Origin: VRUE01 sp963780815
GTDB taxonomy: Bacteria; Actinomycetota; Thermoleophilia; Solirubrobacterales; 70-9
Reading direction: 5' to 3'
Assembly: GCA_963780815.1 (NCBI GenBank)
Contig: CAWADG010000010.1
Location: 158,990 to 222,989 of the forward strand
DNA: 64,000 nucleotides
A program made the translations under genes and the position numbers. The notes below the pieces were generated by a model. The model did no database searches. It had not been told where the DNA came from and was given only the letters and a program-made list of their open reading frames with translations. Below are positions 33,285 through 43,028 of the stretch, piece after piece. Positions within the stretch are counted from its first letter, which is position 1. Every line of letters starts with the position of its first letter.

Positions 33285-34703
33285 TCAGCCGGCTCCGGCC
33301 AGTCCGGGTGTTCGCGACACTCCTCTTCCCTCGAAGTACTCCCACTCCTCCTCGCCGAGCTCGGTCGCGGGCCGGTCGCCGTAGACCCACTCGCGCATGA
33401 TCCGGTGCCAGTTGCGCTTCGCGCGCAGCTGCCCGAGCACGGCGACGACGCCGATTTCCATCCGCCGCCCCATCAGCTCGTCGGCGGGCAGCGACTCTCG
33501 GCGCATCAGGTCGTAGTACTCCGAGCGCGGGTCGTTGGTCGACTCGATGATCTTCATCACCCGCCTGGCGCTGATCTCGATCTCGCGATCCTCGACGTAC
33601 CAGCCGCCGACGGCCATCATGTGCTCCATCAGCCGTTCGGCGTCGAGCTTCGAGGGGCTCTTGATGAAGCCGAGGTCGTGGAGCGCGGACCTGAACGCCT
33701 CCGGGTCGTCGCGCGAGGCGGCGTCGAAGGCACGCTGCTGGAGCACGATCTGCTCGTTGTCGAGCTTCTTCGTCATCCCGAAGTCGAGGAAGGCGACCCG
33801 GCCGTCGTCCATCAGCAGGTAGTTGCCGGGGTGGGGGTCGGCATTGAAGTGCTGGAGGTGGAAGATCGAGCCGAGGCTGCCGCGGAAGACGATCTCGCCG
33901 AACCGGCTGCGCTCCTCATGTGGCAGTTGCTTGATCTCCTCAAACCCCTTGCCCTCGACGTACTCGGTGACCAGCACCCGCCGCCGTGAGAGCCGCGTGA
34001 TCACTTCCGGCACGTAGATGAACGGGTGGTCGCGGTAGGCGCGCGAGAAGCTGCGCTGGTTCTGGGCCTCGTACTCGTAGTCAAGCTCCTCCATAACCCG
34101 TTCGCGGATCTCGTCCGCGATCGCCTTCGCGTCGAGCCCCGGGGCGAGCGCGCGGGCGAGTCGGACCACCGTCCCGGCGTTGCGGAGGTCGGCGTCGAGA
34201 GCCTCCGCGATCCCCGGGTACTGGATCTTGACCGCGACCGCGCGGCCGTCGAGCAGCTTTGCCCGGTGCACCTGGCCGATCGAGGCGGCGGCGAACGCCT
34301 CGCGCTCGAACTCGGCGAACAGCTCCTCGAGCGGTTCGTCGTCCCACTCCTCCACGAGGATCCCTTCGACCTTCTCCCACGGCATCGACGGGGCGTCGGT
34401 CCGGAGCTTCGCCAGCTGCTCCTGGTAGATCTCGCGGTATTCCTCGGGAATGAACTCGGTGTCGATGAACGATGCGAACTGGCCGAGCTTCATCGCCGCG
34501 CCCTTCATCTGGCCGAGCGCGCCGACCATCTTCATCGCGGTTTCGAGGTGGCGCTGCTCGAGCTTCTCGCGGCCGCCCTCCTCGGAGCGGGCGACGTTTG
34601 TCGCCTTGGTCCCCGCGTAGCGCGCGCCCTGGACCCCGACGACCGAGCCGAGCTTGGCGGAGCGGCGTATCCGGCCCTTCGGAATCTTCGATTGATCGGC
34701 CAT
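33285..34703 (-). CDS. AarF/UbiB (ABC1) atypical kinase
   Basis: A 472-residue protein of the ABC1/ADCK family, which supports quinone or lipid metabolism as an ATPase/kinase. Segments: KxGQ motif region MKGAAMKLGQFASFID, the AAAS loop FAAASIGQVHRAKL, catalytic-lysine region GRAVAVKIQYPG, ERVMEELDYEYEAQNQ, FNADPHPGNYLL (catalytic loop) and VAFLDFGMTK (metal-binding DFG). Full-length and intact. Start ATG 34703; divergent from rplY with 63 bp between. Confidence 0.95.
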   Translation of the reverse strand: MADQSKIPKGRIRRSAKLGSVVGVQGARYAGTKATNVARSEEGGREKLEQRHLETAMKMVGALGQMKGAAMKLGQFASFIDTEFIPEEYREIYQEQLAKLRTDAPSMPWEKVEGILVEEWDDEPLEELFAEFEREAFAAASIGQVHRAKLLDGRAVAVKIQYPGIAEALDADLRNAGTVVRLARALAPGLDAKAIADEIRERVMEELDYEYEAQNQRSFSRAYRDHPFIYVPEVITRLSRRRVLVTEYVEGKGFEEIKQLPHEERSRFGEIVFRGSLGSIFHLQHFNADPHPGNYLLMDDGRVAFLDFGMTKKLDNEQIVLQQRAFDAASRDDPEAFRSALHDLGFIKSPSKLDAERLMEHMMAVGGWYVEDREIEISARRVMKIIESTNDPRSEYYDLMRRESLPADELMGRRMEIGVVAVLGQLRAKRNWHRIMREWVYGDRPATELGEEEWEYFEGRGVSRTPGLAGAG

Positions 34704-34766
34704 GGGTGAATTCTGAAGGGTGCCACAGGCTCCCGGCGCCGTCGTTTCTCTATCCTCTTCGATCCG

Positions 34767-35462
34767 ATGGCCAGCGGACGCGAAACCCTGAAAGCGGCTC
34801 CCCGCGCGGAGTACGGCTCGCGCAGCTCGCGACGCCTGAGGCGTGAGGGCCTGGTGCCCGGCGTCGTCTACGCCGGCGGCAGCGAGGCCCGCGCCTTCCA
34901 GGCGGGGGAACGTGAGATTCGCGCCGTCCTCGCCGGCGGCCAGGCCCTGTTCGACCTCGAGGTCGAGGGGGCCTCGGCGGTCCCGGTCGTCGTCAAGGAA
35001 CAGCAACTTCACCCCGTCCGCGGCAACCTCGAGCACATCGACCTCCAGGAGGTCAAGCTCGACGAGGAGATTCAGGCCGAGGTCGCGATCGAGCTCGAGG
35101 GCTCCGAGGTGGCGCCCGGCGTCAAAGAGGGCGGCGTGCTCGAGCACGTCACCCGTGAGATCACCGTCGAAGCGCTGCCGACCGAGATCCCGGAGCGGAT
35201 AGTCGCCGACGTCTCGGCGATGGAGATCAACGACACCCTGCAGCTCTCCGCGCTGACGATCCCCGGCGACGTCAAACTGGTCGCCGACGACCCCGAGGAG
35301 GTCACGATCGCGACCCTCTCGCCGCCGCGCGTCGAGGAAGAGCCCGAGCCCGCCGTAGAGGAGGAGGCCGAGCTCGTTGGCGAGGAGGGCGAGGCCCCGG
35401 CCGAGGAGGAGGGCGAGGCCGCCGAGGGCGAGGGCGACTCGGGCGACTCCGGCGAGGAGTAG
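34767..35462 (+). CDS. rplY: 50S ribosomal protein L25/Ctc
   Basis: A 231-residue long-form bL25 (TL5/Ctc). Residues 1-95 are the 5S-rRNA-binding beta-barrel (YGSRSSRRLRREGLVPGVVY, PVRGNLEHIDLQEVK). Residues 96-185 are the C-terminal Ctc domain. A ~45-residue Glu-rich tail ends the protein. Followed directly by pth, the usual actinobacterial pair. Confidence 0.93.
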   Translation: MASGRETLKAAPRAEYGSRSSRRLRREGLVPGVVYAGGSEARAFQAGEREIRAVLAGGQALFDLEVEGASAVPVVVKEQQLHPVRGNLEHIDLQEVKLDEEIQAEVAIELEGSEVAPGVKEGGVLEHVTREITVEALPTEIPERIVADVSAMEINDTLQLSALTIPGDVKLVADDPEEVTIATLSPPRVEEEPEPAVEEEAELVGEEGEAPAEEEGEAAEGEGDSGDSGEE

Positions 35463-35473
35463 CCGCAATCGGC

Positions 35474-36073
35474 CTGTTTCGCCGCCGGGAGGACCCCTCC
35501 GGCGAGCGGATCCTGATCGTCGGCCTCGGAAACCCCGGCAAGAGCTACGCCGGGACCCGCCACAACGTCGGCTTCGACGTCGCCGCCGCGCTGTCCCGTC
35601 GCTGGGACCTGCCCCGCGCCAAGAGCCGCTTCGGCGGCGAGTTCACGGAAGGGCGCGCCGGGCCCGGGGGCCCGCGGGTCGCGATCCTGCTGCCGCAGAC
35701 CTTCATGAACGACTCGGGCAACTCAGCCGGGCCCGCGCGCGGCTCGCTCAAGATCCCGCTCGACAGGGTCATCGTCCTCCACGACGAGATCGACCTTCCC
35801 TTCGGCGAGGTCCAGGCCCGGCTCGGCGGCGGGCTCGCCGGCCACAACGGCCTGAAGAGCCTCCGCGCCGGGTTCGGCGACCCCGAGTTCTGGCGGGTCA
35901 GGGTCGGGGTCGGCAGGCCCGACTCGACCGACCCCGAGATCGTCTCCGCCCACGTCCTGGGCGGCTTCCGCGAGTCGCGCGAGGAGGTCGAGGCGCTGGT
36001 CCTCGCCGGCGCTGAGGAGACCGAGAGATTGGTCGAGCGGCTAGGTTCCGCGGGCGATGACGACGAGTGCTGA
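35474..36073 (+). CDS. pth: peptidyl-tRNA hydrolase
   Basis: About 199 residues; releases tRNA from stalled peptidyl-tRNA. Motifs: ILIVGLGNPGKSYAGTRHNV (Asn and catalytic His), PQTFMNDSG, LHDEIDLPFGEVQARLGGG (catalytic Asp), GHNGLKSL and RVRVGVGRP. No ATG/GTG/TTG is in frame upstream of the GLGNPG motif after rplY; CTG at 35474 (LFRRREDPSGER) is the most sensible start. The next ATG would remove the catalytic histidine. The end overlaps the enoyl-CoA hydratase gene by 17 bp. Confidence 0.9.
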   Translation: MFRRREDPSGERILIVGLGNPGKSYAGTRHNVGFDVAAALSRRWDLPRAKSRFGGEFTEGRAGPGGPRVAILLPQTFMNDSGNSAGPARGSLKIPLDRVIVLHDEIDLPFGEVQARLGGGLAGHNGLKSLRAGFGDPEFWRVRVGVGRPDSTDPEIVSAHVLGGFRESREEVEALVLAGAEETERLVERLGSAGDDDEC

Positions 36074-36788
36074 GCGGACCGCGTACGAGGTTGACGAGAC
36101 CGGCGTCGCCGTCCTCCGCCTCGAGCGCCCCGAGGCGCGGAACGCGATCGACACCCTGATGCTGAACGAGATGCTCGCGCGGCTGGCGGAAGCGCGCGAG
36201 GATGAGGCCGTCCGGGTCCTCGTGATCAGCTCCGGGGACCACATGGGCCTCTCGGCCGGCGCCGACGTCCGCGAGGAGCTCGATGGGGAGGCGAAGGTCG
36301 CGCGGATGCAGCTCTTCGCCGATCTCTACGACGCGCTCGTCTCCTTCCCGAAGCCGACGGTCGCCGCCTGCCACGGTGATGTGGTCGGAGGCGGGGCGGA
36401 GATCGCGATCTGCTGCGACATCCGGGTCGGCGGATCGAACCTGCGGATGCGGTTCCCCGGCGCCGCCCTCGGCGTCCCGGTCGGCCCGGCGCGCCTCGTC
36501 ACCCTTTGCGGCCTCGCGACCGCCAAGTACCTGCTGCTCACCTCGCGCACGGTCGGCGCCAACGAGGCGCTGCGGCTCGGCCTCGTCAACCATGTCGCGC
36601 CGGCGGCCGCGACCGAGGAGGCCGCGGTCGAGCTGGCGACGGGGGTCGCGTCCCACCCACCCGAGGCGGTCGCCCGCCTCAAGCAGATGCTCCACGCCTG
36701 GGACGACGTCGAGGGCCGCTCGGCGGCCGAGGGCGAGGGCCAGGTCGAGTGGCAGCGCTCCGGCCCGGGCCTGCCACACAGGCCCTGA
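36057..36788 (+). CDS. enoyl-CoA hydratase/isomerase family protein
   Basis: A 243-residue crotonase-fold enzyme. The CoA-binding and oxyanion-hole strands are visible: LRLERPEARNAIDTLM, HMGLSAGADVREEL (first oxyanion segment) and ACHGDVVGGGAEIAICCDIR (second, with Gly-Gly-Gly and a glutamate). At the catalytic-acid position it has LGVPVGPA rather than the usual LG-[IL]-xPGxGG, so hydratase activity is uncertain; other crotonase reactions are possible. Start ATG 36057 overlaps pth. Confidence 0.88.
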   Translation: MTTSAERTAYEVDETGVAVLRLERPEARNAIDTLMLNEMLARLAEAREDEAVRVLVISSGDHMGLSAGADVREELDGEAKVARMQLFADLYDALVSFPKPTVAACHGDVVGGGAEIAICCDIRVGGSNLRMRFPGAALGVPVGPARLVTLCGLATAKYLLLTSRTVGANEALRLGLVNHVAPAAATEEAAVELATGVASHPPEAVARLKQMLHAWDDVEGRSAAEGEGQVEWQRSGPGLPHRP

Positions 36789-36807
36789 CCGAGACTACGA
36801 TGGGCGG

Positions 36808-37085
36808 GTGTTCGTCCGCGTGAGCCGGCTGTTTGAACTACTGGCGATCGCCTGCGCGAGCATCGCCCTGGCGCTCCCCGCGGCGGCGGCGGCGGAAGTC
36901 TTCGAAGTCAAGGAAACAACCGACGCCGCCGATGCGGCCACCGACGGAGTCTGCGACACGGTCGCCGGCGGGTCGGAACAGTGCACGCTGCGCGCCGCGG
37001 TCGAAGAGTCGAACGCCACCGCCGCGACCAAGGACGAAATGTCGACCCGACCCCGGCGGTGAAGAAGTTCACCGTGCTGAAGTAG
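36808..37085 (+). pseudogene. truncated CSLREA-domain secreted protein
   Basis: GTG 36808 opens a signal peptide (LFELLAIACASIALALPAAA) and the start of a CSLREA domain (VFEVKETTDAADAATDGVCD, then QCTLRAAVEESNA). The frame ends at 37062. A protein-like tail in another frame (PTPAVKKFTVLK, stop at 37085) looks like the C-terminus of the same protein. CSLREA proteins are normally hundreds of residues long, so an internal deletion has probably removed the middle. Confidence 0.7.
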
Positions 37086-37119
37086 CCACCCCACGGCGCA
37101 TGTCGGGGAGAATGGGCCC

Positions 37120-38127
37120 GTGCTGACCGTAGCCGTCACCGGACCGACAGGAGAGATCGGCAAGCCGTTCATGGCGGCGCTCCAGCGCGCGCCCGAGGTC
37201 GGCCGCATCGTCGGCATGGCGCGCAGGCCCTTCGACCCGGTCGCCAACGGCTGGGACAAGGCCGAGTACCGGCCGGGTGACATCCGCGACGCCGGGGCGG
37301 TCGCGGCGCTGGTCGACGGCGCCGACGTCGTCGTCCACCTCGCCTTCATCATCGTCGACGACAGCGACGAGGGGCCGGAGATCAACCGGATCGGGTCGCG
37401 CAACGTCTTCGAGGCGGCGGTCGCCGCCGGCGCCGAGCGCCTCGTCTACACCTCCTCGGTCGCCGCCTACGGCTTCCACCCCGGGCTGCCGGACCTGATC
37501 ACCGAGGAGGAGCCCGCGCTGGGGTCCGACCGCCACCCCTACTCGGCCGACAAGGCCGAGGTCGAGGCCGAGCTCGCCGAGGTGCTCGATGGGGCCGAGA
37601 TCGATGCCTACGTCTTCCGCCCCTGCATCGTCGCCGGGCCCGAAGCGACCCTCCTGCTCGACCTCGTCCCCCTGCTTGCGCTAGGCCAGAGGCTGCCGGG
37701 GCCGGTGCGCTGGGCGCTGAGGCGGACACCCAGCCTGCGCCCGGTCCTGCCCGATCCCGGCGTCCGGTTCCAGCTCGTCCACCACGACGACGTCGCCGCC
37801 GCGCTCACCGCCGCGACGATCGGCATCGGCGAGCCCGGCCCCTACAACCTCGCGGGGCCGGGGGAGCTGACGATCTCCGACCTCGCCCACGAGCTCGGCT
37901 GGCACGCAATCGGCGTCCCGACCGCGCCGGACATCGCGATCGGGGCCGCCGCCGAGGCGCTCTCCCACGTCCCGTACATGCCGCAGGAGGCGACCTGGAT
38001 CGAGGCGGCCCGGCGGCCGATGCTGATGGACACGACCCGGGCGCGCCGCGAGCTGCGCTGGATGCCGCACCACGATGCGCGCGAGACCCTGCGACAGACG
38101 ATCGCGGCCGTCCGCGCGCGCGGATGA
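37120..38127 (+). CDS. NAD-dependent epimerase/dehydratase (extended SDR)
   Basis: A 335-residue extended SDR. The nucleotide loop is VAVTGPTGEIGK, the adenine-pocket Asp segment is PGDIRDAGAVAALVDGADVV, then LVYTSSVAAYG and the catalytic HPYSADKAEVE (YxxxK). Acts on an NDP-sugar or related substrate; which cannot be told. GTG start. It ends just before a 50-nt palindrome likely to end transcription. Confidence 0.9.
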   Translation: MLTVAVTGPTGEIGKPFMAALQRAPEVGRIVGMARRPFDPVANGWDKAEYRPGDIRDAGAVAALVDGADVVVHLAFIIVDDSDEGPEINRIGSRNVFEAAVAAGAERLVYTSSVAAYGFHPGLPDLITEEEPALGSDRHPYSADKAEVEAELAEVLDGAEIDAYVFRPCIVAGPEATLLLDLVPLLALGQRLPGPVRWALRRTPSLRPVLPDPGVRFQLVHHDDVAAALTAATIGIGEPGPYNLAGPGELTISDLAHELGWHAIGVPTAPDIAIGAAAEALSHVPYMPQEATWIEAARRPMLMDTTRARRELRWMPHHDARETLRQTIAAVRARG

Positions 38128-38134
38128 GCCCCTA

Positions 38135-38184
38135 GACGTGCCGTGACTTATCCGCCCATATGGGCGGGTAAGTCACGGCACGTC
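38135..38184. terminator. 50-nt near-perfect palindrome, probable bidirectional terminator
   Basis: GACGTGCCGTGACTTA-T-CCGCCC pairs with GGGCGG-G-TAAGTCACGGCACGTC, broken only by one T-G position, with ATAT at the centre. It lies between the convergent SDR and deacetylase genes. There is no T-run. Plus-strand RNA has a G-U wobble at the odd position, minus-strand RNA an A-C mismatch. Confidence 0.7.
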
Positions 38185-39037
38185 AGCCCGCCCAGGTCCT
38201 CGGGTCGAGCTCGGCGCGGCCCCGGAACGGCTCGGGGTCGGCGAGGACGTGGTCGGCGACGGCGGCGCAGGGCGCAACCCAGACCTCTGCCGCGGCCGAT
38301 ACAGCCGCGGCGCGGTCGAGGAGGGCACCGAGGCGCTCGCCACCGAGCCAATCGAGCATCGCGAGGTGGAGGACGACGGCGAGGTAGCCGCCGTCGGTCG
38401 CGAGCCGCTCGAGCTCCGCCTCGAGGCCGGCGAGGAAGGCGCCGGGATCGAGCGGCCCGGCCGCTCCCGCTATCTCTTCGCGCACCGTCTCGAGGCCAGG
38501 CAGGAGGCTGCTGGCGTCGACGTCGCGCCAGCGGAACGGCAGCAGCGCGATCCCGCCCTCCTCGCCCGCTCCGACGCCGGCCGGGGAGCAGTAGCGGATC
38601 CCGGCCTCGCGAAGGACGCCGAGACCGCCCGGCCCGAGGCCGCCGCCCGGCGGCCGGACGCCCGCCAGGTCGAGGCCGAGGGCGCCGAACGCCGCGCTGC
38701 CGCGGGCCAGGTTCTCCGCCTGCTCGGCGGCGCTCAGCCCGGCCCAGTGCTCGTGGCGCCAGGCGTGGTAGGCGACCTCGTGCCCGGCCGCGTCGACCTC
38801 GGTGAGGAGGTCGGGATAGACCTCGGCGTTGAGCCCCTCGACGAAGAAGGTCGCGCCGAGGCCTCGGGATCCGAGCTCGCCGAGCAGGGAAGGGAGGACA
38901 CGGGTCGCGGTCGGGTGGTCGCCGAGGTGGGCGTCGGGAGGGATCGCGCCCCGCTCGATTTCCGCCGCCTCGCCGAGGTTGTCGAAGGTGAGGCTGAGGG
39001 CGGCGCGGGCGCCGCCGGGCCAGGCCGATGCGCTCAC
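38183..39037 (-). CDS. polysaccharide deacetylase-like (NodB) protein
   Basis: A 284-residue NodB-homology protein with GTG start overlapping the upstream gene by four bases. Motif 1 reads ALSLTFDNLGEAAE, i.e. TFDN where canonical enzymes have TFDD, so the metal-binding Asp is Asn. Motif 2 is HEVAYHAWRHEHW (His-x3-His intact) and motif 3 is GVRPPGGGLGP. No signal peptide, so it probably acts inside the cell. Substrate unknown; activity may be altered. Confidence 0.8.
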   Translation of the reverse strand: MSASAWPGGARAALSLTFDNLGEAAEIERGAIPPDAHLGDHPTATRVLPSLLGELGSRGLGATFFVEGLNAEVYPDLLTEVDAAGHEVAYHAWRHEHWAGLSAAEQAENLARGSAAFGALGLDLAGVRPPGGGLGPGGLGVLREAGIRYCSPAGVGAGEEGGIALLPFRWRDVDASSLLPGLETVREEIAGAAGPLDPGAFLAGLEAELERLATDGGYLAVVLHLAMLDWLGGERLGALLDRAAAVSAAAEVWVAPCAAVADHVLADPEPFRGRAELDPRTWAG

Positions 39038-39558
39038 GCGAGCAGGGCCGGGCTCCAGCGCTCCGGTTCGCGCCGAGCCTGCTCGCGCGCCCAGCGGAAG
39101 TGGTGGCGGGCCGAGGCCAGCAGTACCGGGAAGTTGAGCAGCCCGGCCAGCGCAAAGCGGCGCGACCCGGGCGCGGTCTCGGTCAGGACGCTGAGGACGC
39201 TGGCGACCCCCCAGCCCCAGAGCACCGCGTTGTAGGCGGGAAGCTGTTCGTCGCTCAGGCCCTCTGCCTCGTCGAGCATTGGCAGGCCGTTGTGGAGTGA
39301 CCACGGCCAGGCCTTGAAGTGGACGGCGACGCCGGCGACGCCGATCCCGGCGTTGAACGCGGTGATCCGCTCGGCGGTCCGCCCGCCGCGCGCGGCCGCG
39401 ACCAGCCCGAGCGGGATCAGGAAGGCCCAGAGTGCGGTCGCGCCTCCGCGGCCGAGCTCCGGCTCGAACACCAGCCCGACCCCGGCCCTGGTCTCGAACG
39501 CGTTGTGGGCGAGGAGGCCGATGGTCGAGCCGGCGGCGAAGGGGCGTCGCAGTCGCAT
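39034..39558 (-). CDS. small integral membrane protein of unknown function
   Basis: A 174-residue protein with about four hydrophobic segments (STIGLLAHNAFETRAGVG, LWAFLIPLGLVAAARG, AFNAGIGVAGVAVHF, VLWGWGVASVLSVL, FALAGLLNFPVLLAS). GTGA overlap with the deacetylase shows an operon. No family recognised; may be a partner in envelope carbohydrate metabolism by position only. Confidence 0.65.
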   Translation of the reverse strand: MRLRRPFAAGSTIGLLAHNAFETRAGVGLVFEPELGRGGATALWAFLIPLGLVAAARGGRTAERITAFNAGIGVAGVAVHFKAWPWSLHNGLPMLDEAEGLSDEQLPAYNAVLWGWGVASVLSVLTETAPGSRRFALAGLLNFPVLLASARHHFRWAREQARREPERWSPALLA

Positions 39559-39637
39559 CTAGATCGGCACCCTAGCCCGTCTATCTAGAATCGGCGGTGA
39601 GTTGCCCGAATCGAGCGGTTCGGGCTTTTCGCGCGCC

Positions 39638-42600
39638 ATGAGCCTTCGCCCACTTGTCGAGATCGCCGCCGAGAACGAGCGCCTGAGCGCGCTCGCGGCC
39701 GATCTTGCCGACGCCGCGGCCACAGGCGACGCGGTGAGCATCCGCGCGTCGGCGACGCTGCGGCCGCTGCTGCTGGCAACCCTTCTCGCGGACGACCGCG
39801 GCCTCGCCGGCCGCCCGGCGCTCCTGGTCAGTGCCGACGATCGCTCCGCCCGCGACCTCGCGGCCGACCTCTCCGCCTACCTGGCGCCCCGTCGCGTCCG
39901 CCTCTATCCCTCGCGGGGGACCGGATACGCCTCGCACGTGACGCCGCCGCCGCACCTGGTCGGCCTCCGGATCGACGCCCTCGATGCCCTCCGCGAGGGC
40001 GGGGACGCGGTGGTCGTCGCCAGCGCCGTCGCTCTTGCCGAGGCGGTGCCCGACGCCTCGCTACGGCCCGCCGGCTTCGCCGTCTCCAGGGGTGACGAGA
40101 TCGACCTCGGCGCGGTCGCCGAGGACCTGGTCACCGCCGGCTACGAGCGGGTCGAGCAGGTCGAGGAGCGGGGCCAGTTCGCGATCCGCGGCGGCATCCT
40201 CGACGTCTTCGGAGCCACCGAGGAGCGGGCGGTGAGGGTCGAGCTGTTCGGCGACGAGGTCGACTCGATGCGCTGGTTCTCGACCTTCACCCAGCGCTCA
40301 CTCGGCGAGGCCGAGCGGGTCGAGCTCGCCCCCGCGGCCGAGCTCGACGTCGAGCACCGCGAGCTGGCCGAGCTGGCGGCGATGGAGGCCGCCGAGGAGG
40401 GGGGCGAGGCGCCAAGCCTCGCCGAGGTCCTGCCGCTCGAGCAGTTCGGGGCGCCCCTCGATCTCGTCCCTGACCGGACCGCAGTCATCCTCGCCGCGGC
40501 CGAGGAGATCGAGCCGGCGCTGGCCGACCACTGGGACGACGTGACGACCGCGATGCACGCCGATGACGCCCGCCACCTCTACGTCGACGTCGCCGCGCCG
40601 CTCGCCTCCCGCGCCGTCCTCGCCGTGAGAGGGGCCGGCGACGACGGCGAGGACGCGTTCCGCGCATCGCGGGCCGAGTCGCCCGCGCGCAGCATCAAGG
40701 AGGCCGAGGGCGAGCTGCAGAAACTGGTCCGCTCCGGCTACCGCACGGTCGTCGCTTTCGACGCCCGCGGTGAGGCGGAGCGCGCTCGCTACGGCCTCGA
40801 CCGCCTCGACGCAACGATCCTCGACGGCGGCCCGCTCTCGCCCGACCCCGGCCTCGCCTTCGCCGAGGCTCGGCTTCGCGAGGGCTTCGTCAGCCCCGAG
40901 CTTCAGCTCGCCGTCTTCCCGTTCCGACGCCTCGTCCACCGCCGCAAACGAGCGGCCGAGCGGGCCCCTGGCGCCGGTCGCGGCAGGCTCGCGTTCAGCG
41001 ACCTCCGGGTCGGAGGCCACGTCGTCCACGAGGATCACGGCGTCGCCCGGTTCGCGGGCTTCGAGACACGCGACGTCGGCGGCATCACCCGCGACTACCT
41101 CTACCTCGAATACAAGGGCGAGGACCGGGTCTACGTCCCCACCGACCAGCTGGCGAAGCTGAGCCGCTACGTCGGGGCCGGCGGCGAGCCGGCGCTCTCG
41201 GCGCTCGGCGGCAAACGGTGGCAGAACATGAAGGCGCGCGCCCGCCGCGCGGCCGGAGCCCTGGCCGGCGAGCTGCTCAACCTCTACGCCGAGCGGCGGA
41301 CGCGGAAGGGCCACGCGTTCTCGCCCGACGGCGAGTGGCAGATGACGATGGAGGCCGCGTTCCCCTACCGGGAGACCGCCGATCAGGTCGAGGCGATCGA
41401 GGCGGTCAAGGGCGATATGGAGTCCGAGCAGCCGATGGACCGACTGGTCTGCGGCGACGTCGGCTTCGGCAAGACCGAGGTGGCGCTGCGCGCCGCCGTC
41501 AAGGCCGCTGCCGACGGCAAGCAGGTGATGGTGCTGGCGCCGACGACGATCCTCGCCCAGCAGCACTTCGGCACCTTCCGCGAGCGCCTCGCCGACCTTC
41601 CGTTCATGCTCGACTGGGTCTCGCGCCTGCGCAAGCCGGCCGACGTCAAAGCGGTCCTCGCGGCCTACAAGGAGGGCAAGGTCGACATCCTGATCGGCAC
41701 CCACCGGCTGCTCTCCCGCGACGTCCGCGCCGAGGACCTCGGCCTGCTGGTCGTCGACGAGGAGCAGCGGTTCGGTGTCAAGCAGAAGGAGCTGCTGCGC
41801 CAGCTCAAGCTCAAGGTCGACGTCCTCTCGCTATCGGCGACCCCGATCCCGCGCACCCTCCAGATGAGCCTCGCCGGGCTCCGCGACATCTCGGTGATCG
41901 AGACACCGCCCGAGGGTCGGCGGCCGGTGCGGACGTACGTCGGCCCCTACGACGAGGACCTCGTCCGCCGGGCGATCGAGCGCGAGCTGGAGCGCGGCGG
42001 CCAGGCCTTCTTCCTCCACAACCGGATCGACAGCCTGCCCGAGGTCGCCGAGCGGCTGCGGGGGCTGGTCCCGAAGGCTCGCGTTGCCGAAGCCCACGGC
42101 CAGATGGAGGAGTCCCAGCTGGAGCAGACGATGCTCGGGTTCCTGCGCGGGGACGCGGACTGCCTGGTGACGACGACGATCATCGAGTCCGGCCTCGACA
42201 TCCCCACCGCCAACACGCTGATCGTCGAGCGCGCCGACCGGCTCGGCCTGGCCCAGGCATACCAGATCCGCGGCCGGGTCGGGCGGTCGCGGGAGCGCGC
42301 GTTCGCCTACCTGCTCTATCCATCGGCGGAGATGCTGACCGAGGAGGCCGCGGCCCGTCTCTCGACCCTCGCCGACCACACCGAGCTCGGCTCCGGGTTC
42401 AAGATCGCGATGCGCGACCTCGACATCCGCGGCGCCGGCGACCTCCTCGGCGAGGAGCAATCGGGCCACGTCGCCGCGGTCGGGTTCGAGCTCTACTGCC
42501 AGATGATCGACGAGGCCGTCGCAGCCGCAGGCGACCGGGCCGGGGAGGAGGAGGCCGAGCCGCTGCGCTTCGACGTCCCGGTCGACGCCTACCTGCCGGC

Positions 42601-43028
42601 CTCCTACATCCCGTTCGAGGCGGCGAAGATCGACGTCCACCGCCGTGTCGTCGCCGCCCGCGAGCCGGGCCAGCTGCGGGCGATCCGCGACGAGCTCGGC
42701 GACCGCTTCGGGCCACTGCCGCCCGAGGCCGAGAACCTGCTGGCGCTGCAACGGGCGCGGATCGAACTGCGCCTTGCCGGCGCCAGGAATGTCGAGCTGC
42801 GCGGAGGCCGGCTCAGCATCGTCGGAGTCGAGCTCGACTCCGAGCAGGCGACCGCCCTCGGCGAGAAGGTCGAGGGATCGCTCTATGAGTGGCGCGAGAA
42901 AACGGCGTCGGTCCGGGTGCCGGACGAGCCCGCGCGAGCGACTCGACTCGGTGCTGGCGATGGCGGCCGGGCTGCGCGACGCGTTGAGCGCAAATTTAGC
43001 CGGAAAAGATATGCTCCCCGCCTCGTGA
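39638..43028 (+). CDS. mfd: transcription-repair coupling factor Mfd (C-terminal frameshift)
   Basis: About 1,130 residues. The UvrB-like N-terminus ends in QFAIRGGILDVFGATEERAV. The RNA-polymerase-interacting domain starts at GGHVVHEDHGVARFAGFE (~residue 460). The RecG-like translocase has CGDVGFGKTEVALRAAVK (Walker A, ~606), VVDEEQRFGVKQKE, SLSATPIPRTLQMSL and ESGLDIPTANTLIVERADR. Near 42929-42931 a run CCC appears to hold one extra base. Removing it gives a natural helix (ERLDSVLAMAAGLRDAL) and stop at 43028, overlapping the next start. As read, mfd continues in frame into the parvulin gene. It removes stalled RNA polymerase and recruits UvrA. Confidence 0.92.
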
